This document shows positions 25,817 to 34,722 of a DNA stretch of 55,201 nt, one piece after another (the first letter of the stretch is position 1; the number at the start of each line of letters is the position of its first letter). The notes beneath the pieces are model-generated. The model made no database searches. It saw nothing but the letters and a program-made list of their open reading frames with translations, and was not told the DNA's origin. The DNA is taken from NCBI GenBank assembly GCA_964545475.1, contig CAZJGG010000012.1, forward strand, positions 1-55,201. The letters run 5' to 3'. A program made the translations under genes and the position numbers. The DNA comes from CAZJGG01 sp964545475. Its GTDB lineage: Bacteria > Bacillota > Clostridia > Lachnospirales > JAISER01.

Positions 25817-26041
25817 CTACTCCTTTGAAATAAGAAAATATCTTTTATCAAAAGCTCCTCGTAAGGCACATTTCTGCTCACGGGTTTTATGTAATTCATC
25901 TATTGAATGCCCTCTTGCTTTGCATATGGCATATATTACTTCCAAGACATCAGCAAGTTCTTCAATCTCTTTGCTTTCTTGATATTCTTGTATTTCTTCG
26001 TTAAGTTTTTTATCACGAACTAGTTTATTAAAAGTAATCAT
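25817..26041 (-). pseudogene. Internally deleted MazG-like nucleotide pyrophosphohydrolase
   Basis: A 74-residue frame joining the family N-terminus (MITFNKLVRDK) directly to a later part (KLNEEIQEYQESKEIEELADVLEVIYAI, then KARGHSIDELHKTREQK-ALRGAF). Family members are about 95-105 residues and carry roughly 25-30 residues between those points. The deletion is in frame and keeps the EExxE...EELAD metal-binding helices, so residual activity cannot be excluded. RBS AAAGG is present. It could be annotated as a CDS, but the missing segment is the notable point. Confidence 0.6.
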
Positions 26042-26127
26042 AACTGCCTTTCTATTAAGCCCAAAAAGCTATATTTATAAAATTATTTAAAAGCTGTAAA
26101 CTAGCATTAATAACCCTATATACGACA

Positions 26128-26157
26128 AAAGCTGCCAAATTTACATTCGACAGCTTT
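26128..26157 (-). terminator. Terminator of the three-tRNA cluster
   Basis: On the minus strand: AAAGCTGTC, a 12-base loop, GGCAGCTTT then TTTGT. A nine-pair stem with one G-U, 15 bases beyond tRNA-Leu. The T-run is short. Confidence 0.55.
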
Positions 26158-26171
26158 CTATAAAATATTAA

Positions 26172-26254
26172 TGCCCGAGAAGGGACTCGAACCCCCACCC
26201 AATCGCTTGGAGCGGATTTTGAGTCCGCCGCGTCTGCCATTCCGCCACTCGGGC
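26172..26254 (-). tRNA. tRNA-Leu (anticodon CAA)
   Basis: An 83-nt class II tRNA: acceptor GCCCGAG/CTCGGGC with discriminator A, anticodon stem GCGGA/TCCGC with loop CTCAAAA, a long variable arm and T arm GGGGG-TTCGAGT-CCC. Last of the Arg-Ser-Leu cluster. Confidence 0.95.
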
Positions 26255-26263
26255 AACAAAATA

Positions 26264-26352
26264 CGGAGAAGGGGGGATTTGAACCCCCGCGCCGATTAAC
26301 TCGACCTACGCCCTTAGCAGGGGCGTCTCTTCAGCCACTTGAGTACTTCTCC
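26264..26352 (-). tRNA. tRNA-Ser (anticodon GCT)
   Basis: An 89-nt class II tRNA: acceptor GGAGAAG/CTTCTCC with discriminator G, anticodon stem CGCCC/GGGCG with loop CTGCTAA, a long variable arm and T arm GGGGG-TTCAAAT-CCCCC. Middle gene of the cluster. Confidence 0.95.
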
Positions 26353-26369
26353 AGTGCAAAAGCATTTTA

Positions 26370-26443
26370 TGTACGTGACAGGATTCGAACCCACGACCTC
26401 CTGGTCCGTAGCCAGGCGCTCTATCCAGCTGAGCTACACGTAC
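26370..26443 (-). tRNA. tRNA-Arg (anticodon ACG)
   Basis: A 74-nt tRNA: acceptor GTACGTG/CACGTAC with discriminator A, anticodon stem CCTGG/CCAGG with loop CTACGGA, T arm GTGGG-TTCGAAT-CCTGT. First gene of the cluster, directly behind the promoter. Confidence 0.95.
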
Positions 26444-26481
26444 ATATCTTTATTCAGTTATGCTTGTTTGCAACGATAGTC

Positions 26482-26510
26482 ATTATAGCACTAATTTTGG
26501 TAATATGCAA
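26482..26510 (-). promoter_or_regulatory. Promoter of the Arg-Ser-Leu tRNA cluster
   Basis: On the minus strand: TTGCAT (26505-26510), 17-bp spacer, TATAAT (26482-26487), 38 bp before tRNA-Arg. Confidence 0.85.
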
Positions 26511-26560
26511 GCGTTTTTTAAAAATTTATTATAAGATATTTTAATGTGCTTTATCGAGTC

Positions 26561-28339
26561 TTAATATGCCCCGGTTAAAGAAGCTTTTAATAAATATTCC
26601 TGTTTAAAAGATTGATACTTTTTATTAAAATCATTGTCGCCTTGCTTGCGTAAATTCTCTAAAAATTCTTGCTTTCGGTAATTTTCATTTTCAAGACCAA
26701 TAACTTGAACAGCAATATTAGCGCATTGGTCAGCAATATGTTCGCTGTGTAAAATAAGTTCGTCGAAGTATATTCCAGACTGTGTGGTACAAGCACCTGT
26801 TTTAATGCGCTCTATATGTTCAATTCTAAACATGCTACACATAAGATAAACAACTTCACTTAATGGATAAATATTTAATGCTTTGTCAACATCGTCTTCT
26901 GCACAGGCATTCATAGTGCTTTGCAAAAGCTCTTTTGTTGCAGCCATAAGCGCATCAAGTTCCTTTTGTGCATCATCAGAAAAAACCACCTGGCTGGCAG
27001 AAATACGGCTAGAAGAATTTACAATGTTTTTTGCAGTGTCTGCAATGCGTGCAATGCCATTAATGGAATGTAAAAGCTTGGTAATATATCGGCTTTCTTT
27101 TGCAGTAAGTTGAAGCTTAGTAATTTCTATAATATATTCGTTGGCTTTGTCTCCTGCAATATCAATGTTCGTTTCATTTTCAGCAACTTGATTAAGCTTT
27201 TCCTGTGAAAAATCGTTTATGCTATCTATTGCAAGCAAACAGTTTTCACTTGTCATGTTACAAAGAGTTCTAATAGTATTTTTGCACTGTTCAATAGCAA
27301 ACCCAGAGGAGTTAAGGAAGCGTGAATCTAAGGAAACACCGGTAATAATGTCTGTGGAATCATCTTGGTCTTTTACTGTCATTATTGCAAGTTTTGCTAA
27401 AAATGACGTAAAAGGCAAGAATATAACAGTACAGAAAACGTTAAAGATTGTGTGGATTAAAGCGATATCAAAGGCATTTACAGAATTATTCCAAAACGTA
27501 AATTTTATTACAGTTTGAACTGAATAAACAAGAATAAGAAATATAACAGTTCCAATAACATTAAAATACAAATGGACAAATGCAGCTCGCTTTGCTTCCC
27601 TTTTTGCGCTAATTGAAGAAATCATTGCTGTAACACATGTTCCAATATTTTGCCCCAAAATTATTGGTATAGCAGAGGAATACGTTATTGCGCCAGTTAC
27701 AGACAAAGCTTGTAAAATGCCGACTGAAGCGGAAGAGGACTGAACTATAGCCGTTACAATTGCCCCAAGCAAAACACCAGCAATAGGATTTTTAAACATT
27801 ATAAGTAAGTTTTGAAAATCAGGATTACTTCTAAGGGGAGAAACTGCAGATGACATAAAGTCCATACCATAAATAAGTATTGTAAAGCCTAAAAGGATAT
27901 GTCCTATTATTTTTTTGCGCTCTGATTTTATAAAAACAGCAAATATTGAGCCAATAGCCGCTAGTATTAAACAAAAGTTTTTAGGCTGCAAAATCATAAC
28001 AAAAAAATTAGAGCTCTCAACACCGGCAAGTGACAAAATCCATGAAGTAATAGTAGTTCCTACGTTAGAGCCCATAATTATTCCAATAGCTTGGGAAAGC
28101 CTCATTATTCCAGAATTAACAAAACCAACAGTCATAACTGTAGTCGCAGAAGACGACTGAATAATAGCAGTTACTATTGCGCCTAAAAGAACGCCTTTTA
28201 ATGGATTGTTAGTAAATTTTTCAAGAATGCTTTCGAGCTTTCCTCCTGCAAAGCGTTCTAGCGAACCTCCCATGACGGACATACCATACAAAAATAGTCC
28301 TAAACCTCCTAAAAGCTTAAATACCGCAAATAAATCCAT
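26561..28339 (-). CDS. Na+/phosphate cotransporter family protein with PhoU-like tail
   Basis: About 592 residues. The first ~330 form two inverted PNaS-type repeats carrying the family's paired QSSSA motifs (AIVTAIIQSSSATT and AIVTAIVQSSSAS) within about nine membrane helices. The rest is a cytoplasmic PhoU-like helical domain. This NptA/YjbB-type architecture moves phosphate with Na+, possibly outward. ATG 28339 after GGAGG is preferred to the ATG at 28372. It follows the MttB-family gene by about 110 bp of AT-rich DNA. No pho genes are near. Confidence 0.92.
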   Translation of the reverse strand: MDLFAVFKLLGGLGLFLYGMSVMGGSLERFAGGKLESILEKFTNNPLKGVLLGAIVTAIIQSSSATTVMTVGFVNSGIMRLSQAIGIIMGSNVGTTITSWILSLAGVESSNFFVMILQPKNFCLILAAIGSIFAVFIKSERKKIIGHILLGFTILIYGMDFMSSAVSPLRSNPDFQNLLIMFKNPIAGVLLGAIVTAIVQSSSASVGILQALSVTGAITYSSAIPIILGQNIGTCVTAMISSISAKREAKRAAFVHLYFNVIGTVIFLILVYSVQTVIKFTFWNNSVNAFDIALIHTIFNVFCTVIFLPFTSFLAKLAIMTVKDQDDSTDIITGVSLDSRFLNSSGFAIEQCKNTIRTLCNMTSENCLLAIDSINDFSQEKLNQVAENETNIDIAGDKANEYIIEITKLQLTAKESRYITKLLHSINGIARIADTAKNIVNSSSRISASQVVFSDDAQKELDALMAATKELLQSTMNACAEDDVDKALNIYPLSEVVYLMCSMFRIEHIERIKTGACTTQSGIYFDELILHSEHIADQCANIAVQVIGLENENYRKQEFLENLRKQGDNDFNKKYQSFKQEYLLKASLTGAY

Positions 28340-28451
28340 AATAAAAAGCCTCCAACACTCATCATTCGACATAAAAAAACACTTTTTTATATTTTATGAT
28401 TTTCAAGTAAATTTTATATATAAAATATGTAAAATCCGTGTAAAATACGTA

Positions 28452-29864
28452 TTAAACAGTGATATAACCTCCGGAAGCCTTTTCTATCATATTTTTAAGC
28501 TCTCTTGTGGTGTATATGGGTAAATCCGGGCAAACATAAGAATTAAGCCGTTCTTTAACATATTGTCCCGCTGTTTTTATATAGTCTGCGTTACTTTTTT
28601 TCCAAGCTTCAAAGTTTTTTCTGTCTCCAAGCTTTGGCCAATAAAATTCGCTTCTAAAGCTTTCATATGTTGATTCATGCCCTAAAAAGCCGTCTTCTAT
28701 ACCCTCTTTAAAAATATCTGTTAAATTATCGGGTATTTCTCCAATTCCTTTTTGCATACGTCTTATGCGAGAAATAATTTCCTCATCCATTACCCATTTT
28801 TCTAAAGACATTGACATATATGCTTCTAATATTCCCAAACTTTGAAGCATAAAATTAACACCGTTATTCATGCTTACAAATAAATTCATTGCGGATTCCA
28901 TACCGGCTTGAGCATCTAAAGTTTTAGAATCAGTAAGCCCACCACCGCTCCTAAAGGGAAGCTTATAATACGCCGCCATTTGAGCGCAGCCTGTAGAAAT
29001 AAGAGAATATTCAGGCGTACCCAAAACAAGGGAAATTTCCGACATATCCATAACAGAAGAGGTAGTGCCGTAAACAACAGGTGTTCCTGGGTTAACAAGT
29101 TGTGCATAAATAATGCCGGTTAAAACCTCAGCGTTAGCCTGAACTATACCCCCTGCAAGATAAATCGGCGCAGTTGAGCCTGCCATAGAACAGCACGAAA
29201 TATTAATCGCCTGACCGTTTTCAGCATAAACTCTTATTCCTTCAAGCATTTTAGCGTCCCATGCAAGAGGGGAAAGACTATTACATATGCATATTACATT
29301 TGTTTTATCACTTTGCCCGTTAACAAAATTAGAAAATCTAATCATATCTGAGGCAAGCTTAGCTCCTTCGCCCTGCCCAATAAGAGGTAAATCTGTCATG
29401 GTTAAGGCGTAATAAATTTGAATGTAATAAGCCTCATGGGCGTTTGAATGTGTTGCACAAACAGGAGAAGTAATTGCCATGTCTAAAACCGGGCTTGTAT
29501 GGGTCAACTTCAAAATATTCTTAAAATCATCAAAAGTAACTAACCGCTGTTGTCCGTTTTCTTGAATGAATGGAACTCCGGCGCAAGGCGCAACTTTCGT
29601 TGGAAGCCCATGCCCAATTGTTATAGTTTTTTCTGGGTTGCGTGAATAAAGCATAAAGGAGGAGGGGGCGCTGTTTAAAGCTTCCTCAACCATTTTGTTA
29701 GGAATAAAAACTTGCTCCCCGGAAACTTTTGCCCCATGTTTTTCAAAAGTTTCCCTTGCAGTTTCACATTTTATTGTAATGCCTTGGCTGGAAAGCAAAT
29801 TAAGCGTTAATTCATGGATCTGTTCAACCTGCCTTTCAGTAATTGCTTTTATTGTAATATCCAT
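28452..29864 (-). CDS. MttB-family (non-pyrrolysine) methyltransferase
   Basis: A 470-residue TIM-barrel protein of the trimethylamine methyltransferase (MttB) superfamily: segments APCAGVPFIQENG, GQGEGAKLASDMIRF, INISCCSMAGSTAPIYLAGG and GGGLTDSKTLDAQAG. The frame is complete with no internal TAG, so it belongs to the pyrrolysine-free branch. Studied members (MtgB, MtpB, MtcB types) demethylate glycine betaine, proline betaine or carnitine onto a corrinoid protein. No corrinoid protein or MtqA-type partner is adjacent. Last gene of the ECF/SAM-hydrolase/SurE set, 48 bp after surE. Substrate unknown. Confidence 0.88.
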   Translation of the reverse strand: MDITIKAITERQVEQIHELTLNLLSSQGITIKCETARETFEKHGAKVSGEQVFIPNKMVEEALNSAPSSFMLYSRNPEKTITIGHGLPTKVAPCAGVPFIQENGQQRLVTFDDFKNILKLTHTSPVLDMAITSPVCATHSNAHEAYYIQIYYALTMTDLPLIGQGEGAKLASDMIRFSNFVNGQSDKTNVICICNSLSPLAWDAKMLEGIRVYAENGQAINISCCSMAGSTAPIYLAGGIVQANAEVLTGIIYAQLVNPGTPVVYGTTSSVMDMSEISLVLGTPEYSLISTGCAQMAAYYKLPFRSGGGLTDSKTLDAQAGMESAMNLFVSMNNGVNFMLQSLGILEAYMSMSLEKWVMDEEIISRIRRMQKGIGEIPDNLTDIFKEGIEDGFLGHESTYESFRSEFYWPKLGDRKNFEAWKKSNADYIKTAGQYVKERLNSYVCPDLPIYTTRELKNMIEKASGGYITV

Positions 29865-29912
29865 AAAAATACCCCGTCTCTTAAGTTTATTTAAAAGTGG
29901 TATAATCAGCCC

Positions 29913-30704
29913 CTATTTATAAAAATGATGCCCCTGCATTGAAACAGTCATGTCCCATGTAAGAGGAGTTGCTGAAATCACTTTATCCTTATAAATAGCG
30001 TAAACATCTTCATCAGGCTTCATTTCCCCCAAAAGCTCAAAGCGTGATGGAAGGCGATACCCAGAATTCCAATCTCTTTTTGGAGGTCTATCAAATATAA
30101 AACAAGATTGGCGAGCTTGCCTTGTAATGCGTATTTCGGTTTCAACAGTTGCATTTTCCGGTATGTTTATGTTCCAAACGCAGACATTTTCACCCATACC
30201 ATTTTCAAATATTGTTTTAAGAATTTTTCTTTCAATTTCTATTTCATTTTCCCAATTTAAAACCGGAAGTTCGTGCATATGCTGCATATCATGGGGAACT
30301 TCCCTAGAAAAAGCAATTGCAGGAATGTTATGGGAATCGGCTTCAAACGCCGCCCCTAAAGTTCCGCTGCAGCTAATGTTAAGCCCAACATTTTCGCCGT
30401 AATTTATGCCACTAATGCACAAATCAGGTTTTCTAGGTGCAATTTCCATTATTCCGTATGCGCAGGCAGTTGCCGGAGAGCCGTAAACAGCATACGTTTC
30501 AACTTCTTTTCCTCCTATTATTGCAGGGACTATATCAATTTTACCTAAGTCATCAAACCTTGGAAATGAACGCCCCATGCCGGTTTGTTGAACTCTTGGG
30601 GCAACAACTAAAACGTCTCCAAAAGCGGAAGCAGCTTCGGCAGAAGCCAAAAGCCCTGGAGAAAGGACGCCATCGTCGTTAGTTATTAAAATCAGCGGTT
30701 TCAT
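29913..30704 (-). CDS. surE: SurE-family 5'/3'-nucleotidase
   Basis: A 263-residue SurE phosphatase acting on nucleoside monophosphates. Metal ligands in ITNDDG (about 7-12); the SGINYGENVG loop and the GTLGAAFEADSHNIPAIAFS strand are conserved. RBS AGGAGG precedes the ATG. It is placed 31 bp after the SAM hydroxide adenosyltransferase gene. Together they could release and process adenosine-type nucleosides, an inference from context. Confidence 0.92.
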   Translation of the reverse strand: MKPLILITNDDGVLSPGLLASAEAASAFGDVLVVAPRVQQTGMGRSFPRFDDLGKIDIVPAIIGGKEVETYAVYGSPATACAYGIMEIAPRKPDLCISGINYGENVGLNISCSGTLGAAFEADSHNIPAIAFSREVPHDMQHMHELPVLNWENEIEIERKILKTIFENGMGENVCVWNINIPENATVETEIRITRQARQSCFIFDRPPKRDWNSGYRLPSRFELLGEMKPDEDVYAIYKDKVISATPLTWDMTVSMQGHHFYK

Positions 30705-30735
30705 TGTATCCTCCTAATAAGTCAAAGGTTAATAA

Positions 30736-31569
30736 TTAATTGGCATTTATTGTAACTTCCCAGTCAAAACCGTAATTTATGCCGTATTCCAAGCAAAAAT
30801 TCCCTTGAGAAACAGCAACCCCAATTTTTTCAAGCTCATTAGTATAAATTATTACATCGCCTTTTTTAGCAAAACCGAAAGATTTATGAAATAAAACTTT
30901 TTGAGAAAAACATTCTTTGCCGTCATGCTTAATGGTTAAATGTAAAAAATCGCCGTAACTAAAACCAGCCTCTTGAAACATAGAAAGGGGAATATTGGAC
31001 CATAAATTACCAAAATTAGGGTCACTTATTTCAAATATACCGTTAACAACGCCGTTTTCCAGCTTGGCATCGGCAGTATCAAGCCTTGTTATATCTTTAA
31101 CAGAGTATTCTTGCCCAACCTGTTCATAAGTAATTATGCCGGAAGCAAGCCTAGCGGCAGTATATCCGAATAAATCTCTGCCGTGGAAAACGCTGACTTT
31201 TTCCGTGCCTTTTAGCCTGTTTATTGTTTCGTCAATTTCCCTAACTTCAACTATTTCATTATAAATGTGGGAAAGTGTACCGTTATCCGGCGAAACAACG
31301 TAATATCCGTTTTTAGTTTTAGCAACGCAAGCTTTTCTGCTCGTTCCAACCCCCGGGTCTACAACGGAAACAAAAACAGTTCCCTCCGGCCAAAAATTTA
31401 TATATTGGGAAAGTCTGTAAGATGCGCTCCAAATGTCGTATTGAGGTATTTCATGGGTAGCGTCAAAGATTTCCAGGTTTCTGTCAACGGTTTTTACAAC
31501 GCCGTACATAGCCGCAACTGCACCCTCTTTGTAAGTAAAATCTGTTTGAAATACAAGTATTGGTTTCAT
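30736..31569 (-). CDS. SAM hydroxide adenosyltransferase (DUF62 / SAM hydrolase)
   Basis: A 277-residue member of the DUF62 family related to fluorinase and chlorinase. The N-terminal TDF (9-11), VVDPGVGT (about 69-76), SPDNGTLS and FHGRDLFGYTAA are the conserved SAM-site segments. Non-halogenating members split S-adenosylmethionine with water into adenosine and methionine. It lies 8 bp after ecfT and before surE, so it is part of the ECF operon. The physiological reason for destroying SAM is not established for the family. Confidence 0.9.
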   Translation of the reverse strand: MKPILVFQTDFTYKEGAVAAMYGVVKTVDRNLEIFDATHEIPQYDIWSASYRLSQYINFWPEGTVFVSVVDPGVGTSRKACVAKTKNGYYVVSPDNGTLSHIYNEIVEVREIDETINRLKGTEKVSVFHGRDLFGYTAARLASGIITYEQVGQEYSVKDITRLDTADAKLENGVVNGIFEISDPNFGNLWSNIPLSMFQEAGFSYGDFLHLTIKHDGKECFSQKVLFHKSFGFAKKGDVIIYTNELEKIGVAVSQGNFCLEYGINYGFDWEVTINAN

Positions 31570-31577
31570 AATATCTC

Positions 31578-32402
31578 CTAAATAAATGGGTTGAAAAATC
31601 TTCCGTGGTTTATAATTATTGATGCAAAAGCAGTTAATACAAGCACAAGAGAAGAAATGAAAATAGCGGTATAATCAGCGGCTTGAAGCCTTTTTGCGCT
31701 GTACCATGTTCTTGTTTTGTGCTTAGAAAACCCTCGTAAATCCATGGCGTTGCTTACAACCTCAATTCTGTCAAGTGTTGAAAAAATTAGAGGAAAAATT
31801 ATAAGCAAAGCATTTTTAAAACGCTGGGAAAGCTTAGCTTTTTTTGATAAGTCCAGCCCTCTTGCCTGCTGGGCTAAGCATATGTCTTGATATTTTTGCT
31901 GTGTGTCCGGAAAATATCTAAGAGTTAAAGACAAAGCATAAGCCGCTTTATAATTTACTCCTGCGCCGTTTATAGACGATGCGAATTCGCTGGGATTTGT
32001 AGTTAAAATAAATATAATGCCAAAGGGTACTACAGAAGCGTATTTAAAAAATTTAGTAATTTGATAAAACAACTGCTCCTGTGTAATTGCAAAAAACGGA
32101 AGCTTTAAAATTTCGTGGCGTGTTCCGTAAATGGAACAGCCGTATTCCGGCGAAAAAATAAAAGAAAGACAAGCATTTGTTAATAAAAATACCAAAACAT
32201 ATATAAACATTAGCTTTACCTGCTTAAAGGTTATGCCGGAAATTTTAAACACAAAAGCCGAAAAAAGCAAAACAATAAGAATCACCCTTATGTCATAAGT
32301 ATACATAACCGAGCATGTAATAATTAAAAAACAAATAAGTTTTGTAAGACCGGAAAGCCTGTGTATAGGAGTATCCAGTGAGTTATATGAAAAAAGCTTC
32401 AT
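31578..32402 (-). CDS. ecfT: ECF transporter transmembrane component (EcfT)
   Basis: About 274 residues with five or six membrane helices and the two coupling Ala-Arg-Gly-type motifs in the cytoplasmic helices (AQQARGLDLSKKAK and AMDLRGFSKHKTRT) that dock onto the ATPases. ATG 32402 is the natural start. It lies 20 bases inside the end of the ATPase gene, and the preceding GGGCAGAAAG is a weak ribosome-binding site, so coupling is likely. Confidence 0.9.
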   Translation of the reverse strand: MKLFSYNSLDTPIHRLSGLTKLICFLIITCSVMYTYDIRVILIVLLFSAFVFKISGITFKQVKLMFIYVLVFLLTNACLSFIFSPEYGCSIYGTRHEILKLPFFAITQEQLFYQITKFFKYASVVPFGIIFILTTNPSEFASSINGAGVNYKAAYALSLTLRYFPDTQQKYQDICLAQQARGLDLSKKAKLSQRFKNALLIIFPLIFSTLDRIEVVSNAMDLRGFSKHKTRTWYSAKRLQAADYTAIFISSLVLVLTAFASIIINHGRFFNPFI

Positions 32403-34104
32403 TTCTTTCTGCCCTTTCAAAATCAATAAAGTGCTGAACAAACCCAGTGCCGTCTTGAATCCCGGCTTTGTTTGCCAGCTGGTATAAAGAAGTTTGCTTC
32501 AAATTAGCTTCGTTAATAATTTCCGAATTTGTAAGAACTATAGACGAAGCAGTGTCGGCTATCAGCCTGCCTTCAGATAAAACAACGGCTCTTGGCGTAT
32601 ATTCAAGCATTAAATGCATGTCATGGGTTATTAAAATAACTGTTATTCCGGATTTATTAAGTTTTAAAAGAAAGTTCATCATCTCGGAATAATGTCTGTA
32701 ATCCTGTCCGGCGGTTGGCTCGTCTAAAATAAGAATTTCCGGCTTTAGCACAAGTATGGATGCAATTGTAACACGTTTTTTCTGCCCATAACTTAAAGCG
32801 CTGATAGGCCAGCTTTTAAACTTTTCTAAGCCGCATATTTTAAGAGCTTCCATAACTCTTTTTTCCGTTTCTTTTTCGGAAACATTTCTAAGCCTTAACC
32901 CTAGGGCAACTTCATCATAAATCATTGGCTTAGAAATCATTTGGTTTGGGTTTTGCATAACAAGCCCAATAATTTCGGCTCTTTCTCTAATTGTTTTTTC
33001 TTTTATATCGTTACCCTGATATTTTATAGAACCGCCGCTTAATGGGAAAAAACCGCACAAAAGCTTTGTAAGGGTAGATTTCCCGGCACCGTTTTTGCCA
33101 ATAACTGAAAGCATTTCACCTTTATAAACATTAAAATTAATATTTTTTAAAACATGGTTTTTACTGTCATATGAAAATGACAGGTTTTCAAGTGAAAGCA
33201 ATGGTTCGGTATTTTCATTAACGCTATCCTTAACTTCTTTTGCAAACCAGCTTTGCAAAGGCTTTTTAATATCTTCGGCTTTAAGAGTTGATAAAAACCC
33301 CGGAAGCATTTCCGGCTTTAATTTTACTCCGGCAAGCTTTAAAGCTGTAATATATAATGGCTCTCTAATACCGTTTTCCGAAAGAACCTCTGAACACATA
33401 AGGCTGTGAGGGGGCAAATCCGCCACAATTTCTCCGTTGTTAACAACAATAATTCTGTCAACGCCCCTATGCAAAACGTCTTCAAGCCTGTGTTCAATTA
33501 TAATAATGGTTTTTTCGCCGCTGTTATGGATTTCGTCAATTATTTCAATAGCGGTTTTTCCTGTAGCTGGATCTAAATTTGCTAAAGGCTCGTCGAAAAG
33601 TAAAATTTCAACGTTATCTATTAAAACTCCGGCAAGAGCGACACGTTGTTTTTGCCCCCCGGAAAGCTCAAAAGGAGAGCTTGTAAGCCAATTTTCCATA
33701 TCCACCATTTTTGAAGCTTCCAAAACCCTCTGTTTCATTTCATGCTGGACTACATTATCATTTTCAAGAGAAAAGGCAATGTCTTCCCCAACAGTCAGCC
33801 CCACAAACTGTCCGTCGGAATCCTGCAAAACAGTCCCTATAGTTTTAGAAAGCTCAAAAATATTTTGCTCTTTTGCTTCCGCTGATTTTATTTTTAAGCT
33901 TCCTGTTATTTCACCTTTATAGGAAAACGGAATAAGCCCATTAAGAGTATGCCCTAATGTGCTTTTGCCGCTTCCGGAAGGTCCTATAATAAGCACTTTT
34001 TCACCCTTATAAATATTTAAGTTAATATTTTTAAGGGTTGGTTTTGCTTGAGTAAAGTATTTAAAAGAATAGTCAGTAAATTCAATAATAGGTTGTTTTT
34101 CCAT
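32383..34104 (-). CDS. ECF transporter fused double ATPase
   Basis: A 573-residue protein with two ABC ATPase domains, doing the job of EcfA and EcfA' in one chain. Domain 1 (about 5-240): GPSGSGKST, LSGGQKQRVALAG, LLFDEPLANLDP. Domain 2 (about 300-530): GKNGAGKST, LSYGQKKRVTIAS, LILDEPTAGQD. Fused ATPases are usually dedicated to one S component rather than shared, which fits the adjoining S gene 4 bp upstream. Confidence 0.95.
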   Translation of the reverse strand: MEKQPIIEFTDYSFKYFTQAKPTLKNINLNIYKGEKVLIIGPSGSGKSTLGHTLNGLIPFSYKGEITGSLKIKSAEAKEQNIFELSKTIGTVLQDSDGQFVGLTVGEDIAFSLENDNVVQHEMKQRVLEASKMVDMENWLTSSPFELSGGQKQRVALAGVLIDNVEILLFDEPLANLDPATGKTAIEIIDEIHNSGEKTIIIIEHRLEDVLHRGVDRIIVVNNGEIVADLPPHSLMCSEVLSENGIREPLYITALKLAGVKLKPEMLPGFLSTLKAEDIKKPLQSWFAKEVKDSVNENTEPLLSLENLSFSYDSKNHVLKNINFNVYKGEMLSVIGKNGAGKSTLTKLLCGFFPLSGGSIKYQGNDIKEKTIRERAEIIGLVMQNPNQMISKPMIYDEVALGLRLRNVSEKETEKRVMEALKICGLEKFKSWPISALSYGQKKRVTIASILVLKPEILILDEPTAGQDYRHYSEMMNFLLKLNKSGITVILITHDMHLMLEYTPRAVVLSEGRLIADTASSIVLTNSEIINEANLKQTSLYQLANKAGIQDGTGFVQHFIDFERAERNEAFFI

Positions 34105-34108
34105 AAAA

Positions 34109-34660
34109 CTAATTTAAACTTCCTTTTTTTACTCTTGTTTTAGAATACGCAATTAAAAGAATAGTTCCAATGACTCCGGCGCTTATTGAGTTCATAATTG
34201 CCGCGACAAGCCCTTGGGCAAAAACAAGGTTCATAGGCTCTTGATAAATTACAATGTCTAAAACAGGCGCAATTACTAACCAAGATAATACATTGCCAAT
34301 AAACTGAATAATATTGAAAAGGATAATTTCTTTAACGCCAAACTCTCCTTCTTCAATTTTAAGCTTATTGTTTGCAACGCCGTAAAGAATGCCGCTGAAA
34401 CCACTGGCAATAACCCAGCTCCACCAAGGAGTGCCGTATTGCAAAGTATCGTTTAAAGCATGTCCTATAAAAGCAATAAGCCCCCCTGCCAATGGACCAA
34501 AAAGAGCCGCAAAAAATGCGCAAAGCCCGTAAGCGGTTTGGAAAGAAGTTTCTGGAATAGGTGAGGGCACTTTAACATACATAAACAAAAGCGTGAATAT
34601 TGCAGCCCCTAGCCCTGTTGCAACAATAGTTTTTGTAGTTACTTTTGAAAAATTATTCAT
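34109..34660 (-). CDS. ECF transporter S component (UPF0397-like)
   Basis: A 183-residue substrate-binding membrane protein with about six helices. The segments VPSPIPETSFQTAYG, FGPLAGGLIAFIGHALNDTLQYG and TPWWSWVIASGFSGILYG resemble the UPF0397 family, whose substrate is not established. It is the first gene of the ECF set, with GGGAGG before the ATG. Neighbouring SAM hydrolase and nucleotidase genes hint at a nucleoside or sulfur-containing ligand. Confidence 0.85.
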   Translation of the reverse strand: MNNFSKVTTKTIVATGLGAAIFTLLFMYVKVPSPIPETSFQTAYGLCAFFAALFGPLAGGLIAFIGHALNDTLQYGTPWWSWVIASGFSGILYGVANNKLKIEEGEFGVKEIILFNIIQFIGNVLSWLVIAPVLDIVIYQEPMNLVFAQGLVAAIMNSISAGVIGTILLIAYSKTRVKKGSLN

Positions 34661-34689
34661 AAATATCCTCCCTTGTAATCTTTTAAATA

Positions 34690-34718
34690 AGTATATATTA
34701 ATTGGCTGTTGCAGTAAA
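34690..34718 (-). promoter_or_regulatory. Possible promoter of the ECF operon
   Basis: On the minus strand: TTTACT (34713-34718), 17-bp spacer, TATACT (34690-34695), 30 bp before the S-component start and just beyond the stop of the ABC-2 permease. The match is moderate. Confidence 0.4.
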
Positions 34719-34722
34719 GTAT

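Noticed and set aside
32997..33922. Plus-strand frames opposite the ECF ATPase, galK and other long genes
   Set aside because: All are shadows of strong minus-strand genes with conserved motifs, and lack ribosome-binding sites.
34661..34722. Riboswitch before the ECF S component
   Set aside because: The 62-bp gap holds a moderate promoter and ribosome-binding site and is too short for a SAM, purine or thiamine aptamer; none of their core motifs is seen.
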